Under the pieces are notes generated by a model. That model ran no database searches and was not told where the DNA came from. It saw only the letters and a list, made by a program, of their open reading frames with translations. From assembly GCA_965212165.1 (NCBI GenBank), contig OZ243096.1, forward strand, positions 2,666,001 through 2,730,000: a stretch of 64,000 bases of DNA, written 5' to 3'. The position numbers and the translations under genes are program-made. Each line of letters begins with the position of its first letter. The first letter of the stretch is position 1. Of the stretch, positions 1 to 8,337 are shown in pieces. The stretch comes from RHLJ01 sp965212165. Its GTDB lineage: Bacteria > Bacteroidota > Rhodothermia > Balneolales > Balneolaceae.

Positions 1-1343
1 ATATTATGAAAGTCCTCATCATGACTAAAGAGAATAAGGTTATAACGCTCAAAAATAACCAATAAAGACGGTAACACATATAACATGGCAAATAGTGCCA
101 ACATGATCCCTGTACCTGATATAAAGCCAAATTCAGAGAACCCACGGAAATCAGCGAACATTAATACATAAAGAGCACAGGCTGTAGTAAAAGCACTTAC
201 TAAAATTGCTTCACCAGTTTTATCATTAGTTGTATAAATAGCCTCTTCTACATCCATTCCTCCTGATCTTAATTCGATGTAACGAGCGTAATAATGAATC
301 CCGTAATCGATCCCTAATCCAAATAAAATCACAAATAGCACTGAGGTCATAGTGTTTAACATACCCAGATAGAAATAGGTAAGACCAAAAGTCCATAGCA
401 GACTAATTAGTAAAGGTACACCGATAATTAAAACTGGAATTGGTATTCTAACGATATGGCTCCATATCGTATAGCCTTTTTCATTCTTTGAACCTTTTCT
501 AAAGTGCAGATATTTTTTAATGAAGAAGTAAAGCATTACTAATAAAATCACACTACTTATCCCAGAAGCAAAGCTTCCAATAACATCACTCATTATGGAG
601 GTAAGCTCTTCAAGATGCCTTTTTAGTCTACCTCCAAATTGCACTTCCATATCGGGATGAAATGAAGCTGGATTTAATGCAGTGATTAATGAATCATAAA
701 CCACAAACATATCTTCTAAATATTTTATATCACTTTTTGATCCCGTTGGATAGAATTTTATAACCATAATGGTGCTATCACCGTTAATAGGATACTCAGC
801 AGGTACTAGAGTCTCATAACTTTCTTGGAACCCTTCCGCTCTATTGTCTTCTTCTTCATCTTCACCTAAATCAAAATAAAATGGGTTTGCTTCTTCTTTT
901 GCTTGTTCAATTTCGTCCTCAAGCCATTCTGTGATATCAATTAATTCCTGATTACTTGCTAAATAAAGAGCATTATCCTTTAAAATTTCGGTGTCTTTTC
1001 TATACTCAGCTCTTTTGAAATATGCATCATTATATCTAGCATAATAAAGTTCAAGAGTTTTTGGAATCAGCGCTTCTGCGAATGCTTTATTAGCTTCGAA
1101 ACTAGGTGACTTTATCGCAACCTGCATTTCACTTTCACCACCTACCGTTTCCTGAAGCCTTTCTAAGGCAAGAACGTTTGGGTTATCATCAGGTAACAAA
1201 TTTGCAATATCAGTATCTACCTTAAGATTAGAGGCATAGAAGCCACTCACTGATGCCAAGACTAGACAAAAAAATATGACCAGAAAAGGGTACTGAATAT
1301 TTAATTTAAGAAGAGGACGAAAAAAGTTTAATATGCGTTTCAT
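1..1343 (-). CDS. RND/MMPL-family exporter, N-terminal part (runs off the left edge)
   Basis: The reading frame starts with ATG at 1341-1343 and continues past base 1, giving about 447 residues without a stop. One N-terminal membrane helix (about residues 17-38) is followed by a roughly 200-residue periplasmic domain with an acidic stretch. A cluster of helices comes next, containing a GLGIDYGIHYYARY segment near residues 340-353. A Gly/Asp-containing helix of this kind is typical of MMPL/RND proton-driven lipid or hydrophobic-compound exporters. Only the first of the two expected RND repeats lies in the window. The substrate cannot be read from sequence. Lipid export is an inference, weakly supported by the MlaC-like and TolC-like genes 10 kb away. 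Divergent from the next gene. Confidence 0.85.
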   Translation of the reverse strand, partial: MKRILNFFRPLLKLNIQYPFLVIFFCLVLASVSGFYASNLKVDTDIANLLPDDNPNVLALERLQETVGGESEMQVAIKSPSFEANKAFAEALIPKTLELYYARYNDAYFKRAEYRKDTEILKDNALYLASNQELIDITEWLEDEIEQAKEEANPFYFDLGEDEEEDNRAEGFQESYETLVPAEYPINGDSTIMVIKFYPTGSKSDIKYLEDMFVVYDSLITALNPASFHPDMEVQFGGRLKRHLEELTSIMSDVIGSFASGISSVILLVMLYFFIKKYLHFRKGSKNEKGYTIWSHIVRIPIPVLIIGVPLLISLLWTFGLTYFYLGMLNTMTSVLFVILFGLGIDYGIHYYARYIELRSGGMDVEEAIYTTNDKTGEAILVSAFTTACALYVLMFADFRGFSEFGFISGTGIMLALFAMLYVLPSLLVIFERYNLILFSHDEDFHN

Positions 1344-1468
1344 CTACAGTTTTTTATGTGCGTCAAGTATAAGAAATTTAGAGTAGCTTTACTTTACTAC
1401 GATCATAATAATTAAAGAAACCCAATTTTCATTTACACAATCTGATTACCTTCCTAACCGTTCATAGG

Positions 1469-2545
1469 ATGACAAATTCATCAAGATCTTATATGAAAGT
1501 ATTTACTCTATTAATTGCTTATTACTTTGCTTTTAGTATTCATGGTATATCTCAAACATACCCAATCTCTCCTGAGGGAGATTTACGATATTTAGATGCA
1601 TCTGAGATTACCCAGCATGAAAAAAAAGGTGGGTTCTATAATGAATTTTGGAACTATCATATTGCATTAGAAAATGGTGCTGAAATATATTTAAACTATT
1701 CGATTTCACACTTTGGTGGTGTTCGAGATGCTGTATCAGGAGCAAGATTATCTCTTTTGAATTGGAATAATGAAAACTATTCCGCGGCAAGAGAATATAA
1801 TCTAGAGAAACTAAGCTTCGAGGAAGATAAATATAAATTCTTGCTTCATCCTGAACGAGGTATTTGGTTTGAGGGTAAATTACCTGATCAACATAAAGTA
1901 CATTTCAGAACAAATAAAAACGGAATTGATTATGATATTAATTTAGACTTTACAGATCCGATAGAGGGTTTTACTTGGGGTGATGGTAATTTTGACTTAA
2001 CTAAAAATGATCAGCTTGGTCTGCTAACACATATTCCATATTCTAAAGTTTCAGGTTTTATTGCTATAGATTTTGATACAATAAGAGTTTCCGGTACTGG
2101 TTTTATGGATCATACATTCCAAACCAATGTAGGTACTAGGCTATTTGAAAAAAGTTTTAAGTACATTCGTTCTGATGGTGATAATATTGCTGTAGGTAAT
2201 TTTTTAATCCCAAAAGGAAGCGACAATAAAGTAGTAGGATATGCATTTGAGAAAAGTAACAAAGGTATACTTATCAAAAAACCAACCTATGTAACTATAC
2301 TTTCTCAAAAAAATATACTAGGCGAAAATATCGCAGATAAGATTGAAATATGTTATGAAGCTAACCCTTGTGAAATCTTACAGATTCAAAGCATGTATGA
2401 AAAAATAGCCATGCTTGAAGAGCTTGGCGGTATTAAAAAACTGCTTGCAAAACGATTTCTAGGTGGAGACATCATTGAATTACGGGGTATTGCAATACTA
2501 AATGGTAAAGATAATGTGTTCTATAGTTTAACTAAATTGGACTAA
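1469..2545 (+). CDS. Secreted lipocalin-like (AttH/Svf1/CrtC-type) protein, tentative
   Basis: The 358-residue protein has an N-terminal signal peptide ending near residue 28 (Gly-Ile-Ser-Gln). An ATG at 1493 gives a shorter signal peptide starting MKVFTLL and is an equally good start. The body is beta-rich, with a W-x-Y-H segment near residues 42-45, two blocks of paired strands, and an FMDHTF segment near residues 211-216. In the AttH/CrtC/Svf1 lipocalin-like family a similar 'DH' motif opens the second half. The family call rests on this pattern and overall architecture only, and function is unknown. Its TAA stop shares three bases with the TAG stop of the convergent cytidylyltransferase gene. 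It stands alone on the plus strand beside envelope genes. Confidence 0.5.
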   Translation: MTNSSRSYMKVFTLLIAYYFAFSIHGISQTYPISPEGDLRYLDASEITQHEKKGGFYNEFWNYHIALENGAEIYLNYSISHFGGVRDAVSGARLSLLNWNNENYSAAREYNLEKLSFEEDKYKFLLHPERGIWFEGKLPDQHKVHFRTNKNGIDYDINLDFTDPIEGFTWGDGNFDLTKNDQLGLLTHIPYSKVSGFIAIDFDTIRVSGTGFMDHTFQTNVGTRLFEKSFKYIRSDGDNIAVGNFLIPKGSDNKVVGYAFEKSNKGILIKKPTYVTILSQKNILGENIADKIEICYEANPCEILQIQSMYEKIAMLEELGGIKKLLAKRFLGGDIIELRGIAILNGKDNVFYSLTKLD

Positions 2546-3273
2546 GTAGAAAGAATTTTTTCAACATACTCTAGCATTTCTGGAGTATCTACATCTTGCC
2601 AAAATCCATCTTTTATATCAATAGTGTACATTTTTCCTTCTTTAGCTAAATCCTGAACACCATCAGAGATTGATGTATCTCCAAACTCTTTATAGTGATG
2701 ATTGAGTGAGTCTAGCAATCCTCTTGTACACACAAATACTCCTGTATCAATGCAATTATAGTCAGTGAGTTTCTTCCCAATTGATACAATTTTATGATTT
2801 TCAGAAACCACTTTAGTCGCATCATCCATATCAAAAATAGTGTCTATTTTATAATCGACTAATAAAGCAGCAGAACCTTGGACAGGCAAATACTCTCCTG
2901 CTATTTTCATTAAACTTTCTCCAAGTACATGATCAGCCATTGTCATTATAAAAACATCATCAAGATATTTTTCTGCTGATAATACAGACACTCCATTACT
3001 CAAATGAAATTGATCATTATAAACAAATTCAAGCGGTGTATTTCCTTGGTAAAAATCTAGAATCGCTTCTTTAACTTCTTCATGACCATGCCCTAGTACT
3101 ATTATCACACTTGTACAGCCAGCTATTTCTAGACTTTCAATAGTTCGAAAGATTAGAGGTTTTCCAGCAACAGGTGTTAATGGTTTAAACGCTGTTACTG
3201 CGCTCACGCCTTGTAATCTTGAGCCAAAACCAGCAGCTAGAATTAATCCTGTTTTCTTTAATGATGAAGTCAT
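2542..3273 (-). CDS. CTP:inositol-1-phosphate cytidylyltransferase-like nucleotidyltransferase
   Basis: The protein (243 residues) is a single nucleotidyltransferase domain. The N-terminal signature LAAGFGSRL (residues 12-20) with a KPL at about 30-32 binds the NTP. A MADHV motif near 112-116, a DATKV segment near 151-155, an IDTG near 176-179 and a DVDTPE near 229-234 match the order of motifs in the IPCT domain of the archaeal/thermophile IPCT/DIPPS enzymes, which make CDP-inositol from CTP and inositol-1-phosphate. The CDP-alcohol phosphotransferase domain fused to IPCT in those enzymes is absent. The gene starts 3 bases after the inositol-3-phosphate synthase gene, so substrate supply and use are coupled. 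The general family is secure. CDP-inositol as product is inferred from motifs plus neighbour. Confidence 0.82.
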   Translation of the reverse strand: MTSSLKKTGLILAAGFGSRLQGVSAVTAFKPLTPVAGKPLIFRTIESLEIAGCTSVIIVLGHGHEEVKEAILDFYQGNTPLEFVYNDQFHLSNGVSVLSAEKYLDDVFIMTMADHVLGESLMKIAGEYLPVQGSAALLVDYKIDTIFDMDDATKVVSENHKIVSIGKKLTDYNCIDTGVFVCTRGLLDSLNHHYKEFGDTSISDGVQDLAKEGKMYTIDIKDGFWQDVDTPEMLEYVEKILST

Positions 3274-3276
3274 TAA

Positions 3277-4599
3277 TTAACTAACAGCTTCTTCTTCGAA
3301 ATTTTCTGATAAATGAGTAACTGGTTTTTCTCCACCAAGAACTCTTAAAGTATTCTTTAGTCTAAAATGCTGAATAAAAATATCATGCTCAGGAATATGC
3401 CCTGCTTTAACTTGTGGACTCTTAAAGTAAAAAGATAACCATTCCTGTATACCACCTTTTTTTGCACGTTTTGCAAAATCAAGAAAAAGAGCTAAATCTA
3501 GTACAATTGGAGCAGCCAAAATTGAATCACGGCAAAGAAAATCAACTTTAATCTGCATATTATATCCCATCCACCCAAAGATATCGATGTTATCCCAACC
3601 TTCTTTTTCATCACCTCTTGGTGGGTAATAGTTGATTCTTACTTTGTGATATAGATTACCATATAAATCAGGATAAACTGAAGGTTGAAGAATCGAATCT
3701 AATACACCTGTTTTACTAACTTCTTTTGATTTAAAACTTTCTGGGTCATCTAATACTTCACCATCTCTATTACCAAGAATATTAGTCGAAAACCAACCTC
3801 GTATACCTAGCATTCTTGTTTTGAGTCCTGGAGCAAGAATTGTTTTCATTAATGTCTGTCCAGTTTTAAAATCTTTACCTGCAATAGGAACTCCTTCTTT
3901 CTCAGCAAGTTCTTCTAATGCTGGAAAATCAGCAGAAAGGTTTGGTGCACCATTAGCATAAGGCACACCTTCTTTAATTGCAGCATATGCATATAATTGT
4001 GAAGGAGAAATTGATTCATCATTATTTCTAAGCCCTTCTTCAAAAGCTTCGATACTTTGATGGCAAGGAGCTGGATGTAAGTGAATTTCTGTAGAACCAC
4101 ACCAAACCATTACGGCTCTTGAAGCACCAGTTTCTTTAATTTTATCTTTAATATCCTGTCTAAGTGCTTCAGCTAATTCCATTTTATTGGAAATATCTTT
4201 CACATTTTCACCTTTTAGAAGTTTAACATACTTCTGATTGAAAGCCGCTTTCATTGGTTTAATCTGCTCTAACTCTTCCTTTAGTGGCTCAAGATCTTCA
4301 GATTTTAGAACTTGTGCTCTTTTTGCAGCTAAATAAACATTATCATCAATAACATCCCAACCAGCGAATACAATATCATCTAGGCTAGCTAAGTCTAAAA
4401 AGTCTTTTATAAGAGGGTTTCTATTTTCAGATCGTGCACCAAGCCTAATCGTTTGTAATTGTGTAAGTGAACCAAATGGTTTCGATAGGTTTTTTCTAGC
4501 GGATGCAACTCCTGCTATAAATGTTGTAGCTACTGCTCCCATTCCTGGGGTTAGCACCAATAATTTCCCATTATGAGGTTCTATAGAAGGCTTATTCAT
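3277..4599 (-). CDS. myo-Inositol-3-phosphate synthase (MIPS)
   Basis: This enzyme converts glucose-6-phosphate to inositol-phosphate with NAD+. The 440-residue length fits bacterial MIPS. The N-terminus shows a Rossmann-type LTPGMGAVATTF (residues 16-27). The C-terminal half carries the characteristic IFGWMGYNMQIKVDF and RDSILAAPIVLDL segments (about residues 343-372) seen in the MIPS catalytic/tetramerisation domain. It is the middle gene of a same-strand trio: TagF-like transferase, MIPS, cytidylyltransferase. A TATCTTTG box lies 38 bases upstream of the ATG, so it may also have its own promoter. It gives the organism a route to inositol, used in Bacteroidota for inositol lipids and in other lineages for di-myo-inositol phosphate. 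Confidence 0.92.
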   Translation of the reverse strand: MNKPSIEPHNGKLLVLTPGMGAVATTFIAGVASARKNLSKPFGSLTQLQTIRLGARSENRNPLIKDFLDLASLDDIVFAGWDVIDDNVYLAAKRAQVLKSEDLEPLKEELEQIKPMKAAFNQKYVKLLKGENVKDISNKMELAEALRQDIKDKIKETGASRAVMVWCGSTEIHLHPAPCHQSIEAFEEGLRNNDESISPSQLYAYAAIKEGVPYANGAPNLSADFPALEELAEKEGVPIAGKDFKTGQTLMKTILAPGLKTRMLGIRGWFSTNILGNRDGEVLDDPESFKSKEVSKTGVLDSILQPSVYPDLYGNLYHKVRINYYPPRGDEKEGWDNIDIFGWMGYNMQIKVDFLCRDSILAAPIVLDLALFLDFAKRAKKGGIQEWLSFYFKSPQVKAGHIPEHDIFIQHFRLKNTLRVLGGEKPVTHLSENFEEEAVS

Positions 4600-4636
4600 G
4601 TATAAAAAGATCTGTTAGTTTTATTCCTTATCCTAA

Positions 4637-4644
4637 CAAAGATA
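4637..4644 (-). promoter_or_regulatory. TATCTTTG -7-like promoter box upstream of MIPS
   Basis: Read on the minus strand, bases 4644 to 4637 are TATCTTTG, an exact fit to the Bacteroidota -7 element TAnnTTTG. It lies 38 bases before the MIPS ATG. I do not see the TTTG -33 element at the usual distance, so the site is only a candidate. The same octamer occurs at comparable positions before two other minus-strand genes (5912-5919 and 22815-22822). Confidence 0.35.
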
Positions 4645-4698
4645 GGACATTTTAAAGGATTAATCGAGGAGCAGATTACCCTATTTTTTTAGGAAATT

Positions 4699-5874
4699 TT
4701 AACCCGTGTTTCCCATCAATTCTTGAAGAGATGTGTATATTCTATCACAATTTTTGCCATCAGCACCAAGCATGTATTTATCTAGAAATTCCTGTGCTTT
4801 TTCTTTGCAACATTCTGGATCAGAAAAGGCCATTTCAAGCTGATCTATCATCATATTAAAATCTCTTGCTACCAACCCACCATTTTCTTCTGGTGATAAT
4901 TTCCAGATATACTTTACAGAATCTACGGTCTTACTTCTAACTCCAATCAATGTATTTTGTCGCCATTGAAATTCTTCGTCTTCATCTTTAACAGGATAAA
5001 TATGAATTGTTGGGCGAAGAGTTGCATAAAAGAGATTAGCTATACTACTATAATTAGTAAGCAAAATGTCTGATACCATTAAGTCCATCAAATTATCTGG
5101 GTTTCTATCTTTAAACTTCAGTAGAACATTGGGATGTCTATCACTTAATTCTTCAAGAAATTTTACATATTCCGAATCAAACCGGAAAGAATCATGTAGT
5201 CTGAGTATAACATTTGATTCATTATCCTCAATTTTCTGAAAAAGTCGTTCAAATAATTCGCTGTCTTTACCCCAATGAGTAAAAACTTCACCATAATGCC
5301 ATGTTGGAGCTATAAGCACTGTTTTCCTATTAACCACATCAAATGGGAAATAGGGTTGTAATTCTTCCTTTGATAATGGATTTCTTAGAAGATCATGACT
5401 AGCAGCACCACCAATTCTACAATTACTTGGGTGGAAACCACTAATTTTTGATCTGTGCTCAAAGTCCCACTGGCCAAAGCAATGCCACATAAAATTTGGG
5501 TTGGGTTCCTGTGCATTTCCCCACGTAGTCTGAATTCCTCGATGAACCCAACTAAATTCTTCTAAGTCGTTAGGCCCCTTCCAACCGAAACCGTGCCATA
5601 ACATAAATCCTTTAGGAGAAAGAGCCTTTATTGGAAGCTTATTATCCATTATCGTTATGTCAGGTTTAAAATTACGCGGCTTAAACCAATAACTCTTTAA
5701 AGTTTTTTTTAATAATTCGGCTTGGAGTGGAAATGCTTTCGAGATTCCTTCATCAAGGAAGTTTTCTGGGTTAGAAAGCAACACTTTTACAGTAACCCCA
5801 GGTTTTTTATCTAGGTAATGGGTTAGCCAAAAAAGATCTGCCCCAAAAGTAGAGGCCTTAATAAGGATTTTCAT
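4699..5874 (-). CDS. CDP-glycerol glycerophosphotransferase-like (TagB/TagF family) enzyme
   Basis: The protein is 391 residues from the ATG at 5874; a TTG one codon upstream is less likely. Family PF04464 features are visible: an HGFGWKG segment near residue 94 (the conserved His-Gly of the TagF active site), IAPTWHYG near 189, a LRLHDS near 226, and SDILLTNYSSIANLFYA near 268-284 followed by RP. These enzymes transfer polyol-phosphate from a CDP-polyol to a growing surface polymer. No signal peptide or membrane helix is seen, which fits a peripheral cytoplasmic enzyme. It is the first gene of a trio with MIPS and IPCT, so CDP-inositol is a plausible donor instead of CDP-glycerol. The family is clear; the substrate is inference. 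Confidence 0.8.
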   Translation of the reverse strand: MKILIKASTFGADLFWLTHYLDKKPGVTVKVLLSNPENFLDEGISKAFPLQAELLKKTLKSYWFKPRNFKPDITIMDNKLPIKALSPKGFMLWHGFGWKGPNDLEEFSWVHRGIQTTWGNAQEPNPNFMWHCFGQWDFEHRSKISGFHPSNCRIGGAASHDLLRNPLSKEELQPYFPFDVVNRKTVLIAPTWHYGEVFTHWGKDSELFERLFQKIEDNESNVILRLHDSFRFDSEYVKFLEELSDRHPNVLLKFKDRNPDNLMDLMVSDILLTNYSSIANLFYATLRPTIHIYPVKDEDEEFQWRQNTLIGVRSKTVDSVKYIWKLSPEENGGLVARDFNMMIDQLEMAFSDPECCKEKAQEFLDKYMLGADGKNCDRIYTSLQELMGNTG

Positions 5875-5911
5875 CAATTATTTAGTGTGAACTACAAAGC
5901 ATAAATCGGGT

Positions 5912-5919
5912 CAAAGATA
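5912..5919 (-). promoter_or_regulatory. TATCTTTG -7-like promoter box upstream of the TagF-like gene
   Basis: Minus-strand TATCTTTG about 37 bases before the ATG at 5874, matching TAnnTTTG. It lies in the 156-base divergent region shared with the flippase gene. A matching -33 TTTG is not evident, so confidence is limited. Confidence 0.35.
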
Positions 5920-6033
5920 CAGTATTTAAGAATTAAATTATAAACTCCTTTTAACAGCACGATTTCTTTATATTTTAATTTTTATGATAAAATTTATTAG
6001 AAACCTTTCGCTAGGGCAACGTATTTTTTAATT

Positions 6034-7497
6034 ATGCCTTCTTCAAAACCTTTTTCCTCTCAAGTAGTTAAATCTTTTCTTTATTCTGGACTTGGTAGTA
6101 CAGTTGGTAAAGTCATAAATGTAGTTGCACTATTTGTAGTATTAAAGCTAATTACACCCGAAGCTTTTGGTATCGCTAGTATCGTTTTAGCCATTTATGC
6201 AGTTGTTCAAGCTGTAACAGAATTGGGTTTGGGAGTAGCGATTGTACAAGCTAAAAACCTTACACGTAGAGAAATTGATAGCCTTTTTTGGCTCTCACTA
6301 GTGCTAACCGTAGTTCTTTATGCAATAATTTTTTTTAGTGCACCATTTGCCTCTACCTTCTATGATATGCCTTTGCTTACGCCTCTTATTCAGGTTCATG
6401 GGCTCATAATTATCATTTTTACGTTCTATTTAGTACCTCGAAATATCTTAAAAAAGGATTTACAGTTTAAAGAAATTGCCATTATTGATAACCTGGCATT
6501 ATTTATTTCCTCACTTATAATGCTTGTTTTAGCTTATTTGGGCTTTGGAGCTTGGTCAATTATACTTGGTGAAGTGGCTAATCGATTTAGCCAGCTTGTG
6601 ATAGCGCAGTTTTTTCATCCTTACTGGCCAAAATTACAATTCAATTACAATGAGATAAAAGAAAAAGTACAATTTGGATTGTATGCAACTGGCTCTCGAC
6701 TTTTATATAATTTATACTCTAATGCTGATTATCTAATTGTTGGTAGAGTTTTTGGCGCTGAAGCAGTTGGTATATATACTCTTGCATTTAGGGTCGTTAA
6801 TGATACAGTTAAGACCCTTACAAGTAATTTAAATGAAGTAGCATATCCAGCTTTCTCAAAACTCCAAACAGAATTGGATCGTCTAAAAAAATATTTTTTC
6901 ACAATTGCACGTGGAAGCTTATTACTTTTTAGCTCCGTTTTAATAGTTGTCGCAGTATATATTGAAGATCTTCTATTATTAGGTGGTTACGATGAATGGA
7001 TGGACGCTGTTCCATTAATTCATATTTTTACAGCAGTAGCACTTTTAAGAACAATTTCTACTCTTGTACCACAATTATTGAATGCTTTAGGGCAAGCTAG
7101 ATTAAATTTCTATTACTCACTATCGAATGTTTTTATAATGCCTAGTGCTTTTATTATTGGAGCTCAATATGGGTTATTAGGAATAGGCTGGGCGTGGGTA
7201 ATTGCATACCCATTAGTTGTTTCTGTACTCTTTTATTTTGGGAGTAGAGAATTGAAATTATCTTTCTTTAGTTTTTTGAATAAGATATTTTCTGGAGTGT
7301 GGATTCTTCCTCTCTTTTTAGTTTTTTGTTTAGGATTTCAGGCTTTAATTGTTAAGATTTTTGCTGATTTACCAGTCTTAGTTCCAGTTTTTGGAATACT
7401 AATGTCTATAGTAGTTGCAGGCTTCATCTTTTATAAAAGAGAAAAAGAAGTCTTTGATCTATTTAAAGGAAAGAAGAATAAAGTATTAATAGACTAA
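6034..7497 (+). CDS. Wzx-like lipopolysaccharide/polysaccharide flippase
   Basis: The 487-residue integral membrane protein has about 12-14 hydrophobic segments and belongs to the MOP/MATE-like polysaccharide exporter group (WzxC/RfbX type). The N-terminus runs FLYSGLGSTVGKVINV, a common opening of Wzx proteins. Charged residues recur in short loops, including SNADYLIVGR near residues 228-237, which resembles the conserved 'D.l.ig' loop of the family. It would flip undecaprenyl-linked or other lipid-linked glycans across the inner membrane. It is alone on the plus strand, flanked by glycan-related genes on the minus strand. Its TAA stop overlaps the TAG stop of the convergent methyltransferase. 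Confidence 0.87.
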   Translation: MPSSKPFSSQVVKSFLYSGLGSTVGKVINVVALFVVLKLITPEAFGIASIVLAIYAVVQAVTELGLGVAIVQAKNLTRREIDSLFWLSLVLTVVLYAIIFFSAPFASTFYDMPLLTPLIQVHGLIIIIFTFYLVPRNILKKDLQFKEIAIIDNLALFISSLIMLVLAYLGFGAWSIILGEVANRFSQLVIAQFFHPYWPKLQFNYNEIKEKVQFGLYATGSRLLYNLYSNADYLIVGRVFGAEAVGIYTLAFRVVNDTVKTLTSNLNEVAYPAFSKLQTELDRLKKYFFTIARGSLLLFSSVLIVVAVYIEDLLLLGGYDEWMDAVPLIHIFTAVALLRTISTLVPQLLNALGQARLNFYYSLSNVFIMPSAFIIGAQYGLLGIGWAWVIAYPLVVSVLFYFGSRELKLSFFSFLNKIFSGVWILPLFLVFCLGFQALIVKIFADLPVLVPVFGILMSIVVAGFIFYKREKEVFDLFKGKKNKVLID

Positions 7498-8225
7498 ACT
7501 GTTATAAATTTCCCAAACTCCGAATATAAGTTCCAAAGTCTTGAATAAGTATCAATATCAATAATCTCTGAAAGAGGAATATCACTATTCGTACCTACCC
7601 ATAGACCGCCGTAAGATTCTCTTTGATCAGTTAATAATACCCCTTGTTTATAATCCTTAAACCCATCATGATACTGAACTCGATTTGCATCATGAAGTAC
7701 TACTATTCCATTCTTACTTAGTAAATTAATTGAAGCCTTTAAGCATTCCTTTCTTGCTCTACCATCAATCAATATTAAATCATAAGGGGCATGATTTGAT
7801 GGGTATTCAATGTAGTCCTTAAAGTCTTCATAGGTACCATCATTGATTCTGTAATCTACTAATCCGTAATAAATACCAGGTGTTGGTTCATGACTGGGAC
7901 CTTGAAATACAATGGAAACATTCGGCTTTTTTATTCTCTCAATTACAGTATCTGCCCATTCTTTATTATGTTCTACTGAAATCCATTTAGAATCTTGAGC
8001 AATAAAATCAGTAAAAAAATCTGTCCCTGATCCCGCTCCCCATTCCAAAGATTTCTTAGGATTTAAATTTATAATGAGATTCTTAATAAACTCAATTTCC
8101 CTATATCTCATCCATGGAACATTCATCGGCTTTTTTAAAACATTCCGCTTGAACTTAAAGACAACATCATCAAAAAGTTGAGATGCAAAAAGTGAGTAAA
8201 TAGATTTTTCTAGTTTTGTATTCAT
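7494..8225 (-). CDS. Class I SAM-dependent methyltransferase
   Basis: I start at the ATG at 8225 (243 residues) because the longer frame needs a TTG five codons earlier. The SAM-binding motif I is LEWGAGSGTDF (about residues 60-70), followed by an acidic end of strand 2 in SVEHNKEW. Motif IV/post-IV is DLILIDGRARKECL, and the next strand is NGIVVLHDANR. This is the fold of small-molecule or sugar methyltransferases of the kind often found in glycan clusters. The acceptor is unknown. It is the last gene in the minus-strand set with Wzi and a glycosyltransferase, separated from wzi by about 110 bases. Confidence 0.75.
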   Translation of the reverse strand: MNTKLEKSIYSLFASQLFDDVVFKFKRNVLKKPMNVPWMRYREIEFIKNLIINLNPKKSLEWGAGSGTDFFTDFIAQDSKWISVEHNKEWADTVIERIKKPNVSIVFQGPSHEPTPGIYYGLVDYRINDGTYEDFKDYIEYPSNHAPYDLILIDGRARKECLKASINLLSKNGIVVLHDANRVQYHDGFKDYKQGVLLTDQRESYGGLWVGTNSDIPLSEIIDIDTYSRLWNLYSEFGKFITV

Positions 8226-8337
8226 TCTGAGAATAAACAATTATAAATATTCAATTTCTAAAACTTAAGGTATAAAAAAAAGACTTTAATTAAGTAAGAA
8301 TCTAGTACCCAATATTTCTTTAAATAATTTTATCAAA

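Noticed and set aside
4631..4647. TCCTA...TAGGA hairpin before MIPS
   Set aside because: Five base pairs only; it overlaps the TATCTTTG box, which explains the site better.
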